NCBI GenBank assembly: GCA_030533085.1
Contig: JAUNJZ010000018.1
Location: 1-50,848 of the forward strand
Reading direction: 5' to 3'
DNA length: 50,848 bases
Origin: Synergistaceae bacterium
Lineage (GTDB): Bacteria; Synergistota; Synergistia; Synergistales; Synergistaceae
This document shows, piece after piece, positions 38,245-47,580 of this stretch (positions are counted from its first letter, which is position 1; each line of letters opens with the position of its first letter). Both the position numbers and the translations under genes were made by a program. The notes under the pieces are model-generated. The model ran no database searches. It was not told where the DNA came from and saw nothing but the letters and a program-made list of their open reading frames with translations.

Positions 38245-39837
38245 ATGGAGAGAAAGATGTTTTGTTTTCAATGCGAACAGACAGCCGGCTGCGTCGGCTG
38301 TAAGGGCAATATGGGGGTATGCGGCAAAGAGGCGGAGACGGCGGCGCTGCAAGACAGGCTGACCGGAGCGCTGATAGGGCTCGCCCGCGCGACGGAGGGA
38401 AACAGCCCCTCGGAAAGCACAGACCGCGTGATGCTGGAGGGGCTCTTCACCACAGTGACAAATGTAAATTTCAACAGCGAGACTGTGGCGAAGCTTATCG
38501 ACCGGGTCCACGACGAAAAGGAAAAGCTCGTCCCCCGCTGCGGGAGCTGCGCCGACCGCTGCCCGCGCAACGACGACTATGATATGAACGAGCTGTGGGA
38601 GGCGGACGAGGATATCCGCTCGCTCAAGTCGCTGATACTATTCGGGCTGCGCGGCATGGCGGCCTACGCCTGGCACGCGATGCTGCTCGGATACAGCGAC
38701 CGCGAGGTCAACGACTTTTTCTACGAGGCGCTGCTTGCCATCGGCAGGGAAGAATCGATGGATACGCTGCTGCCGCTCGTCCTCAAAACGGGAGAGGTAA
38801 ATCTGCGCTGCATGGAGCTGCTCGACCGCGCGAACACAGAGAGCTACGGGACGCCTGAGCCGACCGAGGTATCCTTCACCGTTGAGAGCGGCCCCTTCAT
38901 CGTCGTCAGCGGCCACGACCTCCGCGACCTGCGGCTGCTGCTCGAGCAGAGCGAGGGCAAGGGGGTCAACATCTACACCCACGGCGAAATGCTCCCCGCC
39001 CACGCATATCCCGAGCTGAAAAAATTCCCGCATCTCAAGGGAAATTTCGGCACGGCATGGCAGAACCAGCAGAAGGAATTTGACGGCATTCCCGCGCCTG
39101 TGCTCTTTACCACGAACTGCCTCATGCCTGTAAAGCCATCCTACGCCGACAGGGTATTCACGACCGACGTCGTATCATATCCGGGGCTGACCCACATCGG
39201 AGAGGAAAAAGACTTTTCTCCTGTCATTGAAAAAGCTCTGGAGCTGGGCGGCTGGAAAGAAGACAAAAAATTTACCGGAATCAACGGCGGAGAGCGTACC
39301 GTCACAGGCTTCGGCCGCGGCGCTCTGCTTTCGGCGGCCGATAAAGTCGTGGATGCTGTCAAAGCCGGCGCGATCCGCCATTTCTTCCTCGTCGGCGGCT
39401 GCGACGGCGCGAAGCCCGGACGCAACTATTACACGGAATTTGTCGAAAAGTGCCCTAAGGATACGATAATCCTCACGCTCGCCTGCGGCAAATACCGCTT
39501 CAACGACCTCGATCTGGGGACAATCGGCGGCTTCCCGCGCATCATGGACATGGGACAGTGCAACGACGCCTACAGCGCAATCCGCGTCGCCTCGGCGCTC
39601 GCGGAGGCTTTCAACTGCGGAGTCAACGATTTGCCGCTGTCGTTCGTGCTCTCATGGTACGAACAGAAGGCCGTCTGCATCCTGCTGACGCTGCTGCATC
39701 TCGGAGTGAAGAAAATCCTCCTCGGCCCATCTCTGCCGGCCTTCGTCTCGCCGAACGTGCTGAAATTCCTCGCGGAGAATTATGAAATAGCCCCGATCAG
39801 CACGCCGGAGGCAGACCTGAAGAAGATTCTCGGATAA
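38245..39837 (+). CDS. hcp: hydroxylamine reductase / hybrid-cluster protein
   Basis: A 530-residue hybrid cluster protein that reduces hydroxylamine or nitric oxide and protects anaerobes against nitrosative stress. The N-terminal cluster Cys are in MFCFQCEQTAGCVGC and NMGVCGKE (Cys 7, 10, 19 and 26 are the likely ligands). Hybrid-cluster ligands are seen in the family segments GHDLRDLR, NFGTAWQNQ, TTNCLMP, VGGCDGAKPGR, TLACGKYRFN and FNCGVNDLPLS. Length fits the shorter anaerobe class. GGGAGG precedes ATG 38245. It is the last gene of the ferredoxin-hcp unit and probably induced through HcpR. Confidence 0.96.
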   Translation: MERKMFCFQCEQTAGCVGCKGNMGVCGKEAETAALQDRLTGALIGLARATEGNSPSESTDRVMLEGLFTTVTNVNFNSETVAKLIDRVHDEKEKLVPRCGSCADRCPRNDDYDMNELWEADEDIRSLKSLILFGLRGMAAYAWHAMLLGYSDREVNDFFYEALLAIGREESMDTLLPLVLKTGEVNLRCMELLDRANTESYGTPEPTEVSFTVESGPFIVVSGHDLRDLRLLLEQSEGKGVNIYTHGEMLPAHAYPELKKFPHLKGNFGTAWQNQQKEFDGIPAPVLFTTNCLMPVKPSYADRVFTTDVVSYPGLTHIGEEKDFSPVIEKALELGGWKEDKKFTGINGGERTVTGFGRGALLSAADKVVDAVKAGAIRHFFLVGGCDGAKPGRNYYTEFVEKCPKDTIILTLACGKYRFNDLDLGTIGGFPRIMDMGQCNDAYSAIRVASALAEAFNCGVNDLPLSFVLSWYEQKAVCILLTLLHLGVKKILLGPSLPAFVSPNVLKFLAENYEIAPISTPEADLKKILG

Positions 39838-39911
39838 CGAAAAAGACCGCCCACGCGCCGCCGCCGGCCGGCCCCCTTCGCGGGGCAGGCCGCGAAAGCG
39901 CGCGGGCGCTT

Positions 39912-40826
39912 TTATGCCTCTGGCTTCCCTGTCTTCGTCTTTGCCTTCAGAAGCCCTTCCAGCTCTGTGATAAGCATACCGATGATGATAAGAAGGCCGC
40001 CCAGCGCCCCTTGCAGATGAAATGGATCCTGTCCGCTGACGACGGCTATGATATAGCCGAAAAGCCCCTCAAGGGAAAAGATGACCGCCGCGTGAGTGTC
40101 GGTCGTCACCTTTTGCGCCTTAAATTGCAGGATGAAGCATAGCACCGTATTGCAGAGGGATACGCAGAGCAGCGACCACAATATCTTCGGAGCGAAGGCC
40201 GCCGGAGCGGGGATCGGCTCGAATGTCAGCGCCAGCGCGGTAAGTATCACAGCCAGCATTATGATGTGAAGCGCCACCAGGCGCACCGGCTCCACGCGCC
40301 GCGAACAGTAGCCGGCGCCAAGCACCTGCAAGGCATAGAATACGGCCATGATAAACGAGAGGAAATCTCCGAAGTTAAATTCCATTCCGGGGGTAAAGCC
40401 CATCACCAGCAGTCCGGCCGTGGTGATGGCGGCTCCGGCGAATATCCAGGCAGAGGGGCGCAGACGGTATATCCCCCAGACGAAAAGCGGCACCATAATG
40501 ACATTCAGCCCTCCGATAAAGGCCTGCTTGCTCGCGGTGCTGTAGACGAGGCCGAATGTCATCGACACAAAAACGCAGACCAGTATCAGCGTCTGGATAA
40601 AAGAAATTTTCCAGTCCCTGAGCGTCGAAGCCGCTATCACCTTCGGGAAGAGTATGATAAGAAATACGGCGGCCAGCAGCATGCGCAGCGCCACAGCCCA
40701 CAGCGGCGTCAGCTCGCGCGCGAGCACCGCCGAAAGCGGAATGCCAGCCCCCCAGATAAAGGAGACCAGCACCAGCGTCAGATCCGCCGCCAATACCGCC
40801 CTGTAATCCGACTTCGCCTCGCTCAC
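39912..40826 (-). CDS. EamA/DMT family transporter 1
   Basis: A 304-residue inner-membrane protein with ten expected membrane segments in two EamA repeats (about residues 12-140 and 150-290). Typical stretches are LVLVSFIWGAGIPLSAVLAR, FIGGLNVIMVPLFVWGIYRL, and in the second repeat ADTHAAVIFSLEGLFGYIIA-like DTHAAVIFSLEGLFGYI. The family exports metabolites such as amino acids or purines; substrate unknown. The ATG overlaps the MFS gene stop by four bases. It is the last gene of a three-transporter operon on the minus strand. Confidence 0.85.
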   Translation of the reverse strand: MSEAKSDYRAVLAADLTLVLVSFIWGAGIPLSAVLARELTPLWAVALRMLLAAVFLIILFPKVIAASTLRDWKISFIQTLILVCVFVSMTFGLVYSTASKQAFIGGLNVIMVPLFVWGIYRLRPSAWIFAGAAITTAGLLVMGFTPGMEFNFGDFLSFIMAVFYALQVLGAGYCSRRVEPVRLVALHIIMLAVILTALALTFEPIPAPAAFAPKILWSLLCVSLCNTVLCFILQFKAQKVTTDTHAAVIFSLEGLFGYIIAVVSGQDPFHLQGALGGLLIIIGMLITELEGLLKAKTKTGKPEA

Positions 40827-42076
40827 AGCGCCCCCCTCCTTTTAAGCGCCATAAGCAGCCGGAAGCTGATCTTATCTATTTTCTTCATGTAATAAAAGGC
40901 GGCCAGCGTGCTGCAAATGCCGCAGATAAAGAGCGCCCAGGCCGTTCCGACAAGGTCTCCCAGCCTGCCGGCGAGCAGACTGCCGAATGGCGGCACTCCG
41001 ACAATGGCCAGCGTGTAGAGCGCCATAATGCGGCTGCGGCTTTCGTCTCCGTTCATAGTCTGGAGCAGCGTATTGCAGGCGATGGTGCAGACGACCATGC
41101 AGAAGCCCACCGGAGCGGCGAGAATGATGCTGAGCCAGATATTGCGTGAAAGCGAGAATATCATCACGGAGAGGCCGAAGCAGAGACAGCTGCGAGTACA
41201 CCACCAGGAGTAGCTGGCCGTCGATTTGCGCGTCGCCATGAGAATGGAGCCGGCAAGCGCCCCCACAGCGATGCCCATCAGCAGAACGCCCAGAGTCCGC
41301 GAGCTGCCTTGCAGCACGCTCCTCGCCATCGCCGGCATGAGGATTATCGAGGGGAAACAGAAAAAGCCGGTGAGCGTGATCAGCGTCAGAAGATATCTGT
41401 CCGGCGCGAAGTTCCTCGCCATGTTTATCCCGGCCCACGTCTCAAGCAGCGGGTGCAGCTCGCCGCCGCTCTTGCCTACCGGCGCCCTTTTCATCTTCAT
41501 CCTGCGCAGCGCCCACATCGTGCTCAGGTAGCAGAAGCCGTTGGAGAAGAAGCAGAAGCTCTCGCCCAGCGCGTGTATCACAAAGCCTCCTATCGTCGGC
41601 CCTATCATGCGCGCCGTGTTGAAAAGGGTGGAGTTGAGCGCCACAGCGTTCGCCACATCCTCCTTCTTGTCAACCATATAGTTGACCAGAGAGTAGCGCG
41701 TCGGCAGCTCGAAGGCGTCTATCACTCCCCTGGATACCACAAGCAGCAGCACCAGCTTGAATGTTATAAGCTCCGTCAGAGTGCAGAAGGCCAGCGCAAA
41801 GGCGATGCACATGCAGCCAGCCTGCATGTAAAAGAGCGCCTTGCGCAGATCGAGCCGCTCTATAACGGCTCCGGCAAGCGGCGAAAGCAGACATATCGGC
41901 AGAGAGGCGGTGAAATCCATCAGCCCGAGCGCGCTGTTTGAATCCGTCAGACGGAATACCAGCCAGCCTATGGCTACCCTGTGCATCCACAGCCCGGTCA
42001 TGGAGACCGTCTGAGCGGCGAAGAAGAGGCGGTAATTTCGGCTGTTAAGCGCCCTCAGCGGCTTTGGAAATATCAT
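40823..42076 (-). CDS. major facilitator superfamily transporter (EntS-like)
   Basis: A 417-residue MFS permease with about twelve membrane segments. It starts with the pattern RALNSRNYRLFFAAQTVSMTGLWMHRVAIGWLVF, characteristic of the MFS_3/EntS-type exporters (here split: RALNSRNYRLFFAAQ then VSMTGLWMHRVAIGW). A central loop has RRMKMKRAPVGKSGGE. The start ATG 42076 is three bases after the upstream stop; an in-frame start at 42130 would overlap the upstream gene by 17 codons and lacks support. Substrate unknown; siderophore or drug export is typical for the branch. Confidence 0.85.
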   Translation of the reverse strand: MIFPKPLRALNSRNYRLFFAAQTVSMTGLWMHRVAIGWLVFRLTDSNSALGLMDFTASLPICLLSPLAGAVIERLDLRKALFYMQAGCMCIAFALAFCTLTELITFKLVLLLVVSRGVIDAFELPTRYSLVNYMVDKKEDVANAVALNSTLFNTARMIGPTIGGFVIHALGESFCFFSNGFCYLSTMWALRRMKMKRAPVGKSGGELHPLLETWAGINMARNFAPDRYLLTLITLTGFFCFPSIILMPAMARSVLQGSSRTLGVLLMGIAVGALAGSILMATRKSTASYSWWCTRSCLCFGLSVMIFSLSRNIWLSIILAAPVGFCMVVCTIACNTLLQTMNGDESRSRIMALYTLAIVGVPPFGSLLAGRLGDLVGTAWALFICGICSTLAAFYYMKKIDKISFRLLMALKRRGAL

Positions 42077-42078
42077 CT

Positions 42079-43011
42079 CTACAGCCCCACTATCACGGAA
42101 CCGCCGATGATCAACGCGATACCGAGCCATTGCGGCTTCATCAGCCGCTCTTTAAGGACGAAATGCCCGAAAAGCGCCGCGATAAAGGGGCTTGTCGCGG
42201 TGATAGCCGTAACTATCGCGACAGGCATGACGGCGATACAGGAGGCGTAGACGACGGAGCCGAGGCAGAGGCCGATGACCGCCGCCCCCGCGAAATAAAG
42301 CGCCGCGGGAAGAGGCACCTGCCGCAGCGGGATCGTCTCCGAGCGTCTGAACTTCACAGTCAGCGCGCGCGCGGCCGCGACAAGCAGGAGAAAGGCAACG
42401 GAACGGTAGAATGTTACCTCCGCCGCGCTGAGGCCGGAGGCGATTATAGTCATCTTCGTGAGCGGCGACGAAACGGCCCAGAAAAGCCCCGCAGCGACAG
42501 AGAGGGAGAAGCCCTTCATCAGCCGCCGCTTATCCTTTCGTATCAGCGCCTCGCTGCGCTCTTCATTATTCTTCGCGCCGCCGAAGCGCAGCAGCATTAT
42601 ACCGGAGACGACGATGAGGACGCCCCACAAGAGACGCATTGTGACCGGCTCGCCAAGCAGCAGCCATGATGTGAATACTACAAGGATCGGATATCCGTTC
42701 GCCACCGGCACGGCGAGACTGACTCCTATCTCCCTGATAGCGGAAAAATAACAGAGATCCCCCAGAATATATCCGGCCGCCACTCCGGCGAAAAGATAAA
42801 AATACACCAGCGGCGACGTCACCGGCGCAATCCTGCCTCCGGTATACGCCAGCGCGACGATCAGCGAAGAAACAAAAAAAGAGAGGGCCCGAAATGGATT
42901 TATCTCATGAAGCGAGCATTTTGAGACGGCGAGACCATGATTGACCATGATGGGCGACGCGGCCCACATGGCGGCGGCAAGAAAACTGAGCAGAAAACCC
43001 CACAACGGCAT
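42079..43011 (-). CDS. EamA/DMT family transporter 2
   Basis: A 310-residue inner-membrane protein with two EamA repeats (about 1-140 and 160-305), ten membrane segments expected. Typical motifs are LAAAMWAASPIMVNHGLAV, SAIREIGVSLAVPVANGYPI and the second repeat SPFIAALFGHFVLKERLM with PQWLGIALIIGGSVIV. It is the first gene of the three-transporter operon; its stop is directly followed by the MFS gene start. It is not a close copy of the other EamA gene of this operon. Substrate unknown. Confidence 0.85.
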   Translation of the reverse strand: MPLWGFLLSFLAAAMWAASPIMVNHGLAVSKCSLHEINPFRALSFFVSSLIVALAYTGGRIAPVTSPLVYFYLFAGVAAGYILGDLCYFSAIREIGVSLAVPVANGYPILVVFTSWLLLGEPVTMRLLWGVLIVVSGIMLLRFGGAKNNEERSEALIRKDKRRLMKGFSLSVAAGLFWAVSSPLTKMTIIASGLSAAEVTFYRSVAFLLLVAAARALTVKFRRSETIPLRQVPLPAALYFAGAAVIGLCLGSVVYASCIAVMPVAIVTAITATSPFIAALFGHFVLKERLMKPQWLGIALIIGGSVIVGL

Positions 43012-43143
43012 CGGCAGCCCCTCCCTATACAGCCAGTTTATTTTACACGATTTTGAGATGTAATGCGTAACATCCGCAGTTCCATTTTCCGCTTTTTATG
43101 ATATAGTTTACCGGATAAAAAATTAAGGAGACGTGAACGAAGA

Positions 43144-44271
43144 ATGGAATTCTTTATCAGAACGGCCGAGGCTGTAACGTGGCAAAGCCTTGTGATGACG
43201 GCTATCGGCGGACTGCTGATCTTTCTAGCTATAAAAAAGGAATTTGAACCTAACCTGCTGCTGCCCATGGGCTTCGGAACGATACTTGTAAACCTCCCGC
43301 TATCGTCGGCGCTCGACCAGATGGCAGGCGGCAAGCTTATAGAAGGTGCGCTCTCGATGTTCTTCAAGCTCGGGATAGCCACAGAAATACTCCCTCTGCT
43401 GATACTAATAGCGGTAGGCGCGATGTGCGACTTCACGCCGCTGCTGGCAAACCCCAAGGTATTTCTCTTCGGCCTCACGGCGCAGATGGGGATATTCCTG
43501 ACAATGGGGCTGGCCCTCTTCATGGGCTACAATGTTTACGAAGCCGCCTCCATCGGCATCATCGGCGCAGCCGACGGCCCGACCTCGATATATGTTTCCA
43601 CTCGCTTCGCGCCGAATCTGCTGGGGCCGATATCCGTCGCGGCGTACACATATATGGCGCTTGTTCCGCTCATTCAGCCGCCGGTCATTATCGCGCTGAC
43701 GACCGAAAAGGAGCGCCGCATGAGAATGCCCTACGCTCAGCGCCCCGTCTCGCACCGCACGCTGATACTCTTCCCTATCATAATAACGATAATCGGAGGG
43801 CTGATAGCCCCCGCCTCCGTCGCGCTGCTCGGCTTCGTGATGTTCGGCAACCTGCTGCGCGTCAGCGGCGTCACAGACCGCCTCTCCAACGCCGCGCAGA
43901 ACGAACTTGCGAACATAGTTACAATCCTGCTGGGCTTCTCGATATCCGCCACGATGACCGGAGAAAAATTCGTCAACCTGAACACGCTTGTCATCATAGC
44001 GATGGGACTCGTCGCCTTTGTGCTCGACACAGCCGGAGGAGTGCTGACGGCGAAGGCTCTGAACCTATTCCTGCCAAAGGAAAAAAAGATCAATCCGATG
44101 ATAGGAGCCGCCGGCATCTCCGCCTTCCCAATGTCCGCCCGCACCATCCAGAGAATGGGACAGAAGGCCGACCCCGGCAACCACCTGCTGATGCACGCCG
44201 TAGGAGCGAACGTAGCCGGCCAGATAGGCTCCGTCCTAGCCGGAGGAGTCCTGCTGGCCTGGCTGGGGTAG
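43144..44271 (+). CDS. sodium-translocating decarboxylase beta subunit (OadB/GcdB/MmdB family)
   Basis: A 375-residue integral membrane subunit that couples decarboxylation of a carboxybiotin intermediate to sodium export. Family signatures are GAMCDFTPLLANPKVFLFG, GIIGAADGPTSIYVSTRFAP, PVIIALTTEKERRMRMPY and AGISAFPMSARTIQRMGQ with a late HAVGANVAGQIGSVLAGG. Length fits OadB. No alpha, gamma or biotin-carrier subunit is next to it, so it is an orphan in this window. AAGGAG lies before ATG 43144. The gene lies between the transporter operon and the polysaccharide locus. Confidence 0.93.
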   Translation: MEFFIRTAEAVTWQSLVMTAIGGLLIFLAIKKEFEPNLLLPMGFGTILVNLPLSSALDQMAGGKLIEGALSMFFKLGIATEILPLLILIAVGAMCDFTPLLANPKVFLFGLTAQMGIFLTMGLALFMGYNVYEAASIGIIGAADGPTSIYVSTRFAPNLLGPISVAAYTYMALVPLIQPPVIIALTTEKERRMRMPYAQRPVSHRTLILFPIIITIIGGLIAPASVALLGFVMFGNLLRVSGVTDRLSNAAQNELANIVTILLGFSISATMTGEKFVNLNTLVIIAMGLVAFVLDTAGGVLTAKALNLFLPKEKKINPMIGAAGISAFPMSARTIQRMGQKADPGNHLLMHAVGANVAGQIGSVLAGGVLLAWLG

Positions 44272-44339
44272 AGACGGTTATCTTTGCCAATTTGCCAGAA
44301 AACCAGCGGCCTTACGAACTGAAAACAGGATTATATATA

Positions 44340-44350
44340 CCCCCCCCCCC
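44340..44350. repeat. 11-C homopolymer tract upstream of the polysaccharide promoter
   Basis: Eleven C in a row, ending 17 bp before the -35 box at 44368. Homopolymer tracts of this length are prone to slippage and are used in phase variation of surface polysaccharides in other bacteria. Confidence 0.7.
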
Positions 44351-44367
44351 TGAATTTTAGTTTATTT

Positions 44368-44396
44368 TTGACGGACATACGTACTGGTGATATAAT
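44368..44396 (+). promoter_or_regulatory. sigma-70-type promoter of the polysaccharide locus
   Basis: TTGACG (44368-44373), 17-bp spacer, TATAAT (44391-44396). The leader to the GTG start at 44475 is about 72 bases. Confidence 0.85.
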
Positions 44397-44474
44397 CTGA
44401 TCTTATGAGAGGAGTATGCTTTTCTCGTAATAGTACGATTGCTATGACCTTAAAAACATGCCTAGGAGGCGTTA

Positions 44475-46343
44475 GTGCCAGTGTCAGTTTATGAAAAACT
44501 GCTGAAATGCATATTGTGGGTCGGAAAGAGAAACAGCAGGGTAATAGCGGCGGATTTCTTTTCGCTCATATTTGCCGTATATATCGGATTTGCCCTGCGG
44601 CTGTCTTACGATATCAGCGGGGAGTATATGCCGGCCTTTATAAAGAGCGCTCTCGCCTTTGCTTCCATCGTCACGATCGCCCTTTTTCTGGGGAAAAACT
44701 ACACTATCTTCTGGCCGCGCGCAAGCGTGGAAGAGTTTGCAAATCTTGCCCGTTGGTATTTTGCGGGCGGCGCTGTCTTTTTGGTTATTGTGAATTTTAC
44801 CGACATGATCCATATTCCGCGTCTGTCACAGGCCTTTTTATTGCTGGCGGGGCTCTTCTTCCTATCGTCGCTTCGCACCCTTTGGCGGCTCTCCATTCTC
44901 CCGCAGCATAAATCCACCGAGGGCATGAATCGTGTCCTTATCGTAGGAGCCGGCGAGGCCGGAAGCATGTTGGCGCGCGACATCGTTCGCCATGGCGCGT
45001 CGTTTCCTATTGGCTTTATCGATGACAACGCCGAGCTGAAAAAAGCGAGAATAGCGAATCTGCCCGTACTTGGCAAAAAAGAGGACCTGCCGGCCGTCAT
45101 AAAAAATAATACGATAGATACCGTCCTTATTGCCATGCCGTCAGCGACAGGGGCGCAGATAAAAGAATATCTTGATGTGCTTGATAAAGAAGACGTTACA
45201 GTTCGCATACTTCCGAGTCTGCTCTCCCTCGCCGACGGACAGGTCAGCGTCAGCAAACTGCGCTCCGTGAAGTTTGAAGACCTGCTGCGCCGCGACCCTG
45301 TTACGCTGGACAACGAAAACATCGAATCACTGATAAAGGGCAAATGCGTGCTGGTCACTGGCGCGGGAGGCTCCATAGGCTCCGAGATATGCCGTCAGGT
45401 GCTGGCCCGCAAGCCGGAAAAGCTGCTGGCGCTGGGGCACGGCGAGCAATCTATCTACCTGTTGATGGAGTCGCTTGCCGATGCGGGCAACAGGATTCCC
45501 GTACTGCCGATAATCGCTGACGTCGCCGACGAGACGACGATGGAATCAATATTTAAACGCTTCTCGCCGGATATCGTATTCCACGCCGGAGCGCACAAGC
45601 ATGTGCCGTTGATGGAGGAAAATCCGCGCGAGGCTCTGCGCGTCAACGCATTCGGTACATGGAACATAGCGACTCTCGCCGGAAAACATAACGTCGAACG
45701 TTTCGTAATGATCTCCACCGACAAGGCTGTACGCCCCACCAGCGTAATGGGAGCGACAAAGCGCGCCGCCGAACGGCTGCTGCTCTCCGTACAGCAGGAA
45801 TATCCAGGAACGAAATACATGGCAGTCCGCTTCGGCAACGTTCTTGGCAGCCGCGGCAGCGTCGTGCCGAAATTCGAGCGCCAGATAGCGGCAGGAGGCC
45901 CCGTAACAGTCACACACCCGGATATGAAGCGCTACTTCATGCTCATTCCCGAGGCGGTCAGCCTGGTGCTGCAGACCGGAACGATGGGCGAAGGGGGCGA
46001 ACTCTTCGTGCTGGACATGGGCAAGCCGGTCAAAATCTCCGAAATGGCAGAGACACTCATCCGCCTGCACGGCCATGAGCCTAACAAAGACATACAGATA
46101 GAGTACAGCGGGATCCGCACCGGCGAGAAGCTTTACGAGGAGCTATTCTATGACCCCAGCCATGTGGATACGACGAAGCACGCAAAAATATTCAAAAGCA
46201 AGCTGACGCCTGATACGGAAAGTATCTTGCCAGAGGTCGAGACAATACTGGATAACGCCGCAAAGGGACAAATCACAGGAGACAAACTCAAAGAAACAAT
46301 ACTGGCGCTTGGCTGTGAAGCCGGGATAAACAACGGCCGATAA
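44475..46343 (+). CDS. nucleoside-diphosphate-sugar 4,6-dehydratase, membrane type (WbpM/PglF/CapD-like)
   Basis: A 622-residue inner-membrane enzyme. Four membrane segments fill residues about 15-135, a CoA_binding-like Rossmann domain covers about 140-265 (VLIVGAGEAGSMLARDIV), and a C-terminal short-chain dehydrogenase domain about 285-590 has VLVTGAGGSIGSEICRQVL, GAHKHVPLMEENPREALRVN and STDKAVRPTSVMGATKRAAE. The family converts UDP-GlcNAc to UDP-4-keto-6-deoxy sugars, the first step to sugars such as bacillosamine or QuiNAc. Start GTG 44475, with AGGAGG six bases upstream. First gene of the polysaccharide locus, under the promoter at 44368-44396. Confidence 0.93.
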   Translation: MPVSVYEKLLKCILWVGKRNSRVIAADFFSLIFAVYIGFALRLSYDISGEYMPAFIKSALAFASIVTIALFLGKNYTIFWPRASVEEFANLARWYFAGGAVFLVIVNFTDMIHIPRLSQAFLLLAGLFFLSSLRTLWRLSILPQHKSTEGMNRVLIVGAGEAGSMLARDIVRHGASFPIGFIDDNAELKKARIANLPVLGKKEDLPAVIKNNTIDTVLIAMPSATGAQIKEYLDVLDKEDVTVRILPSLLSLADGQVSVSKLRSVKFEDLLRRDPVTLDNENIESLIKGKCVLVTGAGGSIGSEICRQVLARKPEKLLALGHGEQSIYLLMESLADAGNRIPVLPIIADVADETTMESIFKRFSPDIVFHAGAHKHVPLMEENPREALRVNAFGTWNIATLAGKHNVERFVMISTDKAVRPTSVMGATKRAAERLLLSVQQEYPGTKYMAVRFGNVLGSRGSVVPKFERQIAAGGPVTVTHPDMKRYFMLIPEAVSLVLQTGTMGEGGELFVLDMGKPVKISEMAETLIRLHGHEPNKDIQIEYSGIRTGEKLYEELFYDPSHVDTTKHAKIFKSKLTPDTESILPEVETILDNAAKGQITGDKLKETILALGCEAGINNGR

Positions 46344-46411
46344 GCTTCAGCATAAAAGCCAGACTCCAGAACTTACAATAGCGGGAAAAACCGGCAGCCG
46401 TATCCAGCGCT

Positions 46412-46430
46412 CCAGGCTTACAAAGCCTGG
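46412..46430. repeat. 8-bp hairpin after the membrane dehydratase gene
   Basis: CCAGGCTT-ACA-AAGCCTGG, perfect arms. No T-run, so a weak terminator at best. Confidence 0.5.
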
Positions 46431-46776
46431 AAGGAAAGCGATAAACGGCAAGCTTTCGCAATGACATGGCGACAGACAACGCTTCCATTTTCTGTTGCCG
46501 CGAAATGAAAGATAATAAAAGAAATTTATTTACGCATTTTTAATGGGAAATACTGAATACAAATCTCGACATCAGCGCTCGCAAGACTTTTATGAATGAA
46601 TATCATCAATCTTGCTTCACAACAATATCGACGCTGCGACTTTCATTACGAGAAACCTCTCGGCGATGGTTTCCTATATTTCATGCCTTCACTTTGTAAT
46701 TCTCGTCTTTATCCATCCTTTCACGACAGCCGCATTTGCCTGTCAATCTCATTTCCTGATTTTGATAAATTCTTAG

Positions 46777-46806
46777 TTGCATAGGGCATAGGGAAAGTGC
46801 TAGAAT
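46777..46806 (+). promoter_or_regulatory. promoter candidate before the sugar transferase gene
   Basis: TTGCAT (46777-46782), 18-bp spacer, TAGAAT (46801-46806), giving a leader of about 120 bases. A second TATAAT at 46912-46917 is closer to the gene but lacks a -35 box. Confidence 0.5.
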
Positions 46807-46935
46807 ATATAAAATAATGCCAGTAGTTAATAGATTATTTGATGGTTGCTCTGGTAAGTTTGACGTTAATCAAATTTCCCGCAATACAGGGAAATCCTGA
46901 TAAAGCGAGAGTATAATTGTTAAGGTGCGGTGCGT

Positions 46936-47580
46936 ATGAGCGGCAATGGCAATAAAACATATCTAATAACAAAGCGCGCGGCAGATATCCTCCTGTCTCT
47001 GCTTGGCCTTGCCTTGCTATCTCCGGTGTTGATTGCCATCGCCCTTCTGATAAAACTCGATACCCCCGGGCCGATACTCTTTAAACAAAAAAGAATCGGC
47101 ATACATAAGTCGCATTTTTATATCTATAAATTTCGTACTATGAGGACAGATACGCCAAAAGAGCTGCCAACGCACATGCTGGCCGATCCCGACGCCTATA
47201 TCACAAAACTGGGAAAAATCCTGCGCAAAACAAGTTTAGACGAATTACCACAAATATTAAATATACTAACCGGTCAAATGTCCATCATCGGCCCCCGCCC
47301 AGCGCTGTGGAATCAGTACGACCTCATAGCCGAACGCGACAAATACGGAGCCAACGACATCCGCCCCGGCCTCACAGGCTGGGCGCAGATAAACGGCCGC
47401 GACGAACTGCCTATAGAAGTCAAAGCCGGATACGACGGCGAATACGTGCAGAAAATGAGCTTCGCCTTCGACTGCAAATGCTTCATAGGCACCATAGCAT
47501 GCGTACTCAAAAAAGAGGGCGTAGTAGAAGGCGGCACAGGAACATTGCAAAAGCTCTCCGGCGAGGAACACAAATCATGA
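46936..47580 (+). CDS. initiating sugar-1-phosphate transferase (PglC/WcaJ family)
   Basis: A 214-residue monotopic phosphoglycosyl transferase that loads the first sugar phosphate onto undecaprenyl phosphate. The N-terminal reentrant hydrophobic segment is at about 15-38 (LLSLLGLALLSPVLIAIALL), followed by the family stretch KLDTPGPILFKQKRIG, YKFRTMRTD, RKTSLDELPQILNIL with the catalytic Asp-Glu pair, MSIIGPRPAL and RPGLTGWAQINGRDE. ATG 46936 is chosen; a GTG two codons upstream is an alternative. AAGGTG precedes. It overlaps the next gene by four bases. It starts the assembly of the surface glycan together with the dehydratase upstream. Confidence 0.94.
   Translation: MSGNGNKTYLITKRAADILLSLLGLALLSPVLIAIALLIKLDTPGPILFKQKRIGIHKSHFYIYKFRTMRTDTPKELPTHMLADPDAYITKLGKILRKTSLDELPQILNILTGQMSIIGPRPALWNQYDLIAERDKYGANDIRPGLTGWAQINGRDELPIEVKAGYDGEYVQKMSFAFDCKCFIGTIACVLKKEGVVEGGTGTLQKLSGEEHKS

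Larger units (their letters stand above)
46344..46935. other. 592-bp intergenic region inside the polysaccharide locus
   Basis: AT-rich, no credible gene. It holds a perfect hairpin (CCAGGCTT-ACA-AAGCCTGG, 46412-46430) after the dehydratase gene and a promoter candidate for the next gene. An ORF at 46596-46784 has no ribosome site and no recognisable content. Confidence 0.6.

Noticed and set aside
46596-46784. 62-codon ORF in the polysaccharide intergenic region
   Set aside because: No ribosome binding site, no family resemblance, and residue composition looks random.
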